Source: Sinohyriopsis cumingii (lineage: Eukaryota; Mollusca; Bivalvia; Unionida; Unionidae). From it: a stretch of DNA of 64,000 bases. The translations under genes were made by a program, and so were the position numbers. How positions within the stretch are numbered: the first letter of the stretch is position 1; each line of letters opens with the position of its first letter. Of the stretch, positions 59,840-64,000 are shown piece after piece. The notes under the pieces were generated by a model. The model was given only the letters and a program-made list of their open reading frames with translations. It ran no database searches and was not told the DNA's origin. The stretch lies in the NCBI GenBank assembly GCA_028554795.2, contig CM068827.1, forward strand, positions 73,632,744 to 73,696,743. The letters are read 5' to 3'.

Positions 59840-60218
59840 TTAGACCCGCTCCCTTTTTTTATATCCCTGCCCAGTTGCTTTCTTTAATGCCATTCCAGCA
59901 GCTGTTCCAACAGCACCTAACGCAGCTGTTTTTGCAATAGCAGGAGCGGCCGCAGAAATTAGCGCTAGTAGGGCAGCGAAAAGAAGAAATATGCCACCGG
60001 TTTTAATCATATTTTTGATGGCACTTGGAGAAAGATCAAGTTGAACTCCATTTTTCGCTTGCTTCGCATTATTAAAATGTTTTAGTTGAGTTTTAGTCAA
60101 CGATAACTTGTTTGGGCCGCCACTAGCAAATTGATCATTTTTTAATGTTATTGTCGTCCCGCATGCGCTTGCTTTTTTCGATTGTAATTTTTTCACCTGA
60201 CCGGGAGTCAGAGGACAT
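59840..60218 (-). CDS. Short basic/hydrophobic virion-type protein
   Basis: 118 codons counted from a GTG at 60196. The only ATG just upstream (about 60218) is out of frame by one base, so the start is uncertain or lost. The sequence has LTKTQLKHFNNAKQAKNGV, a SPSAIKNMIKTGG segment and a hydrophobic Ala-rich stretch (about 68-102) before a basic end. This pattern (basic helices, KxGG, Ala-rich membrane-active segment) is shared by small minor virion proteins of Polinton-like elements and resembles adenoviral pVI/pX in composition only. Confidence 0.55.
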
Positions 60219-60267
60219 TAACATAATTGTGTGACATTTTTATAATTAATGCGATTGATCTAATTGT

Positions 60268-61640
60268 CTACATGTTTTCCACTGGTGCATCAATAACTCT
60301 CATTAGCCCACCAACACCCTCAAGTAGCATTGCTTTATCGCTGAGTATAACAGCAATTGCTCTGTAATTAGCTATAGCCCCTCTTGTCACATTAGCTCGA
60401 AAGTGTACATCAACGACAGGTTGGCTAGTTAAATCAAGATGCTCTAGTGAAAAGTAATAGATTGGATAATATGTCATAAAATCCAATTGTGATATTTGCA
60501 AGCCAGTATCGATATTTATATCACGCGCTAGATATTTCGTCAAACGATGATATACACGTACAACATAATTATTAGTAAAATTTAACAGTATATTCTCAGA
60601 TGGTTCTTGATGTCCGTTTATTTTCAAGGAAACTTCAGAAACACCGAGTTTGTCAAATATCATATGACTCCGTGTTTGTGAGTCTAATCGTGTAACATCT
60701 TGAAGAGCAATGAAAATATGTCGCGGTGCAGAAACCCCCTGCTGTGATACTATATGCCATGTAAATAAACCATTAATATTACTTTAAGTACTATCTGTGG
60801 TTACTGTAAGCCATGATAACAACGATTTACCACCTTGATCCATAAAAGAAAGTAGTCGCTGTTCTTCAGCAATTGCCAGAGTCATTACCGGCATCGACAA
60901 CGAAAGTTTTGTCAGCACTACTTGACCAGCGTCACCTATGGGTCGTCATAAAGCATCATTATCATCAGATTTTCTAAAAAGCGCAACCGTATGTTTTGCT
61001 CCAAAAATTACTTTTCTAACCTCTCTACAAAATCCAAATATATGCGACAGCGGAATTACACAAGAAAAATTTCTACGATTACCACCCTACATTAATTTAC
61101 GCGTTGTAAATCCTAAATTAAATTTTGTATTAGCACCATGAACCACCGGCCACACATCAGCGTCAACGTTGTTGGCATTATTTCTTGGTCGTCTAATATT
61201 GTACTGATCATTGTTAGGAAAATCCGAAGTATCCTTAGCAAACATCATTGATGGACCAGCGGATTTTGAAATCATCGGAATATCTCGCCAAACCTATTAT
61301 TGTTGTAGCCACATCAACATTATTCTCAATTGACTAATTTTTTTCCGTCAATGAGATACGCAGCGCTTTCAAACAAGGCCATAATTCCGTTATTAACAAA
61401 ACCGACTTTAACATCATCTCCGTATTCTGTATCATCTGTTTTTATAATTTCACCTGCTACTTCAATAAATGCTTCAGCGGGTCAGAAATATTTACTTCTA
61501 TCTTGAACTTGCAATTCAATTCGTCCTCGTTGATTTGGAATTCGTGCGTCATAAGAATAATACTGAAAATCATGCACTGATTCATTTTTAAGAACCGGTT
61601 CGTCTATGTCAAATGCTGTGTCGGATTCACGTTTAAACAT
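60268..61640 (-). pseudogene. Major capsid protein (double jelly-roll, hexon-like), broken
   Basis: ATG at 61638-61640 starts a frame with 'NQRGRIELQVQDRSKYF', a TGA, then 'PAEAFIEVAGEI' and 'FESAAYLIDGKK'. After frameshifts come 'RRPRNNANNVDADVWPV' (61275-61087), 'FSCVIPLSHIFGF' with 'RKVIFGAKHTVALFRK' (about 61065-60965), and finally the open 131-codon end (60663-60268) with 'FMTYYPIYYFSLEHLDL'. These blocks, in order, identify the Polinton/adintovirus major capsid protein. Several stops and shifts, including one in the first 70 codons, make it a pseudogene. The size (about 455 codons) is as expected. Confidence 0.8.
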
Positions 61641-61654
61641 TTTATTATAATTTG

Positions 61655-62092
61655 TTATCGTCTAAAACGAAGACCACTTCCCGACACCAGACTTGTATTT
61701 ATTTGTTCAGCCCCTTGATTTATCAGTGCTGCTAGGTTTTGATTTGCGGCTTGATTTATTACTTTACTGACATTTGCGGGCATAACTTCAGTACTGGGTA
61801 ATTTCACTGGTGGTGGTGGTGGTTTACGTATTAATCGTGCTAGTCTGTCCTTGATTGCCAAGAACGCTTTACTGGCAACGTAACCAATAGCACCAGGAGC
61901 TTTATCACAAATAATATCCACTGCTTTCGTAGATAATTGTTTTGCAATTGGCATTGCTTTAGTGGCCATCCTCGTGAATAAATCCCGAACAACATCACCG
62001 AATCCATTTCCGTTAGTCATCCTGTATACTGGTAATCGCGAATTTACCACCCTAACCATAACTGGTCTACGATGAGAATTGTGTACGATCAT
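61655..62092 (-). CDS. Minor virion protein, basic with Gly-Ser-Gly end
   Basis: Intact 145 codons from ATG 62092, directly upstream of the capsid gene in the same orientation (14 bases after its stop to the capsid ATG). Basic N-terminus, amphipathic helical centre ('VVRDLFTRMATKAMPIAKQL'), a Pro-rich linker KPPPPPVK and an end SGSGLRFRR. Such GSG-basic ends are usual in small core or pVI-like proteins of Polinton elements. A DNA- or membrane-interacting role is likely but not shown. Confidence 0.55.
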   Translation of the reverse strand: MIVHNSHRRPVMVRVVNSRLPVYRMTNGNGFGDVVRDLFTRMATKAMPIAKQLSTKAVDIICDKAPGAIGYVASKAFLAIKDRLARLIRKPPPPPVKLPSTEVMPANVSKVINQAANQNLAALINQGAEQINTSLVSGSGLRFRR

Positions 62093-62121
62093 TTTTATTT
62101 AATTATTCATTTATCTAACAA

Positions 62122-62620
62122 CTAGTCACTGTGATAGTCATCAACGATCTCATCAATAAGTTCTCGGTAAATATTAATGTCCATGATACCGCCTTGAAAT
62201 AATCGTCGACAGATATCAGCTGTTTCATTAATTATTTCTGGTGAATTATTCCCAGCTCGTTTCCCCCCTATGAGAACTTCTAACCGCGACACGTCATTGA
62301 GGATATTATCAGGACAGGCAATAAGACCACTTCCCAAACCACTTCCGGTTGCTCCCTCTTCTGTTGTTTCCGTGCTTTTCTTAAATAGTCTTAAGGGTGA
62401 TCTTTCTTCCCCTTTTGTTTTTTTAAGTAGCTCCTCAGACTTTTTAAATTCCGATATCAGCCTTTGCTGCGATGAAGAAGATTGTTGTTCTTTCTGTTGC
62501 AGAGGTGGAGAAAGTTGATATAAAGGTTCCTGCTGGGAGAGTTGTTGTTCCATTTGTTTCACACTCTCTTTATAAAGTCTCTGTATTTCTTCAAAAAGAC
62601 CTCTGTATTCTAAATCATCT
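62122..62620 (-). CDS. Gln/Lys-rich virion-type protein with conserved C-terminal helix region
   Basis: Open frame to 62122 with ATG at 62553 and coding-like sequence continuing upstream to about 62620. N-terminal Gln/Ser-rich coiled-coil-like part, then 'GSGLGSGLIACPDNILNDV', 'LIGGKRAGNNS' and a helical end 'RRLFQGG...YRELIDEI'. The C-terminal block is of a type I recall in Polinton/adintovirus virion-associated proteins. It was probably fused with the ORF at 62615-62946: one base separates the frames near 62620. Confidence 0.5.
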
Positions 62621-62946
62621 CGCTGCTATTTTTTCAGTCTGCTTAGCGGTTTGTTTTAATACTGGAAGAATACCCTTCTTCCTCTCCTCCTCATCCTTAA
62701 CATCTCCCCATATAGCTCTTTCAATAGTCGCTGCAACTTTTTCAGTAGCTGTTGTTACGGGTTTAAATAACTGTTCTGTACCCGTAGCAAATTCAACTTG
62801 TGCTTGCTGACGTTCTTGAAGTTTCTGTCTTACAAAATCTCTCAAGGTTTCTGTCTTACAAAATCTCTCAAGGGAAGAAATTTTGTGATTGCTTCTAGTC
62901 GCTCTCGAGCTAATCTAGCGGAATGTGCTTCTCCGATATTTGCCAT
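62615..62946 (-). pseudogene. N-terminal part of a virion-type coiled-coil protein, broken by a 26-bp duplication
   Basis: ATG 62946 opens a frame ('ANIGEAHSARLARERLEAIT') that fails at a perfect 26-bp tandem duplication (62821-62872); 26 is not a multiple of three. After it the frame 62845-62615 is again open with a Gln/Glu/Lys-rich coiled-coil-like sequence. It is the last gene before the right TIR (start 26 bases away). Probably one gene with the preceding entry. Confidence 0.55.
62821..62872. repeat. Perfect 26-bp tandem duplication
   Basis: The unit GTTTCTGTCTTACAAAATCT followed by CTCAAG occurs twice without mismatch (62821-62846 and 62847-62872). It looks like a very recent replication slippage event and disrupts the overlapping gene. 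Confidence 0.95.
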
Positions 62947-62971
62947 TATTGATATAGCGATGATTTATTTT

Positions 62972-63212
62972 ATAGCAGCAGAGAGGGCGCGCCTCCACAT
63001 TGTCACCGACACAATCGCATATTTTCCTTCGGTGTATCGCAAAGGAAAAAACCCATCGGCGATAACCGGGTAAGCCAATTTGTCGTCGACGGAGTTGTCT
63101 TACGCTGGATATCGCGGGCTTTTTTGTGGGTTGTTTTTGCGATTTCCCAGGAAGGCTTATTTTGCGAAAATACGGGTGAACCATTTAAAGGCTGTTCGCC
63201 CTCTCTGCTGCT
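62972..63212 (-). repeat. Right terminal inverted repeat
   Basis: Pairs with 47519-47762. Its inner edge (62974-62989) and outer edge (63197-63212) are reverse complements of each other, as in the left TIR. Frames reading across it (62915-63221) are not genes. Confidence 0.95.
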
Positions 63213-63289
63213 GAGACACAAAATTCTCTATAAACACAATTTAATGCTTTATCGAGATTATAGTGCTACCTAAAGTCAAAGAAGCTATA

Positions 63290-63645
63290 GGGATAAGAAC
63301 TCTATATATTGAGGTCATTTAACCAACACGAGTATCCAGAATTCCATATATTGAGGTCATATAACAAATATGAGTATCCATAACTCCATATATTGAGGTC
63401 ATTTGACAAACATTATTATCCATAACTTCATATACTGAGGTCATTTAACAAACACGGGTATCCAGAACTCCATATATTGAGGTCAATTGACAAACATTAG
63501 TACCCATAACTCCATATATTGAGGTCATATAACAAACATGAGTATCCATAACTCCATATACTGAGGTCATTTGACGAACATGAGTATCCAGCACTCCATA
63601 TATTGAGGTCATATAACAAACATGAGTATGCAGAGCTCCATATAG
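63290..63645 (+). repeat. 42-bp minisatellite right of the Polinton
   Basis: Eight units with GAGGTCA at 63311, 63353, 63395, 63437, 63479, 63521, 63563 and 63605: exact 42-base spacing. Because 42 is divisible by three, the minus strand shows open frames of 14-residue repeats (63445-63654, 63497-63763). I regard these as incidental. It begins about 75 bases after the transposon and is unrelated in sequence to the left minisatellite. Confidence 0.95.
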
Positions 63646-64000
63646 GGAGTTCATTATTAATCATGATGAGAAAATGGAAACTAACGGTTGATAATACTTC
63701 CAAAAGACGGAAACAATTTAAAATTTTGTTGGAAAAGACATCAAAGAAAAATATAATTCGCAAACTCTAGGAAAAATATTTGAATTTACACACACACACA
63801 AACACATACATACAACTGTTCGTCTGTCATTCTGTCAGCTTTTATATTTCTTCCTAACTCAATTGACGGAAATTCACGAAGCGCTGTAATTAATTTATTT
63901 ATTGTATAGTATCCATTCGCGGAAATTTAGTTACTAATGGTTCCTTCATTGGGGTCCAGACATATTATCAAACGTCAGAAGTAATAAAATTAAAATCACT
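63646..64000. other. Non-coding end of the window
   Basis: A short (CA)n tract near 63788-63805. Nothing else seen. Confidence 0.4.

Larger units (their letters stand above)
47519..63212. mobile_element. Polinton/Maverick (adintovirus-like) element, 15.7 kb
   Basis: Bounded by TIRs of about 240 bp starting AG and ending CT, with a 5-bp target duplication GAGAC (47514-47518 and 63213-63217). It encodes the diagnostic set: A32-type packaging ATPase, rve integrase, family B DNA polymerase, adenain-type protease, double-jelly-roll major capsid and penton-like protein, plus PLA2, zinc ribbons, HNH and fibre-like genes. Length, TIRs and gene set are normal for the group. The intact TSD and near-identical TIRs suggest recent insertion. 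Stops and frameshifts in polymerase, capsid, penton and integrase show that it is non-autonomous now. Confidence 0.93.

Noticed and set aside
62915-63221. Minus-strand frames across the right Polinton end
   Set aside because: They read through the terminal inverted repeat, and the left TIR does not preserve an equivalent gene.
63445-63763. Minus-strand frames with 14-residue repeats
   Set aside because: The minisatellite unit is exactly 42 bases, so a frame stays open by chance; no start context or relation to the Polinton genes.

Overview
The window looks like animal nuclear DNA, most likely from a bivalve mollusc. This is an inference from AT-rich, intron-containing sequence, two tRNA-derived SINE families (one ending in a GTTAAACCCTACAAC-type tail), many micro- and minisatellites, and Maverick/Polinton elements. 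Host genes are sparse. I find one well-supported spliced host gene and a truncated paralogous copy of part of it. Almost everything else recognisable is mobile DNA.

Layout. (1) 1-5.3 kb: relics of an old Maverick/Polinton-type element, with a decayed integrase ending in a chromodomain-like segment, other broken ORFs, and a GT/GA microsatellite plus minisatellite. (2) 5.3-21 kb: non-coding DNA with a tandemly duplicated repeat carrying foldback (hairpin) modules, a 65-bp inverted repeat pair, SINEs and a non-LTR reverse transcriptase relic. (3) 21.2-24.9 kb and 38.6-45.5 kb: the two arms of a segmental duplication. The right arm, with an exon just upstream, holds a four-exon gene (36514-40759) for a predicted 171-residue type I membrane protein: signal peptide, short Asp/His/Gly-rich ectodomain, one membrane span and a tail with two PPPY motifs. 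The left arm keeps only exon 2. Comparing paralogous sites shows later insertions: a 1.84-kb solo LTR (32946-34782), a 1.9-kb TIR element (40873-42758) and SINEs. (4) 47519-63212: a nearly full-length 15.7-kb Polinton/Maverick (adintovirus-like) element with about 240-bp terminal inverted repeats and a 5-bp target duplication (GAGAC), lying between two unrelated minisatellites.

The Polinton carries a packaging ATPase, a zinc ribbon followed in another frame by a parvovirus-VP1-type phospholipase A2 domain, an rve integrase, a very long PolB - SF1 helicase - HNH gene, a second zinc-ribbon protein, a free-standing HNH/NUMOD endonuclease-like gene, a tRNA-like candidate Pol III unit and a 52-bp iteron-like array. 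Its right half is a minus-strand virion module: penton-like protein, membrane protein, fibre-like protein, adenain-type protease, small virion proteins and the major capsid protein. Genes for packaging, DNA nicking and small virion proteins are open. Polymerase/helicase, capsid, penton and the integrase C-terminus carry stops or frameshifts, and the protease lacks its expected catalytic His. This copy therefore looks recently inserted but no longer autonomous.

The most unusual observations are the palindromic boundaries of each TIR, the polymerase-helicase-HNH fusion, the zinc-ribbon/PLA2 split at an A8 run, the iteron array, TATA motifs abutting start codons, and a TSD-flanked inverted copy of the host gene's first exon.
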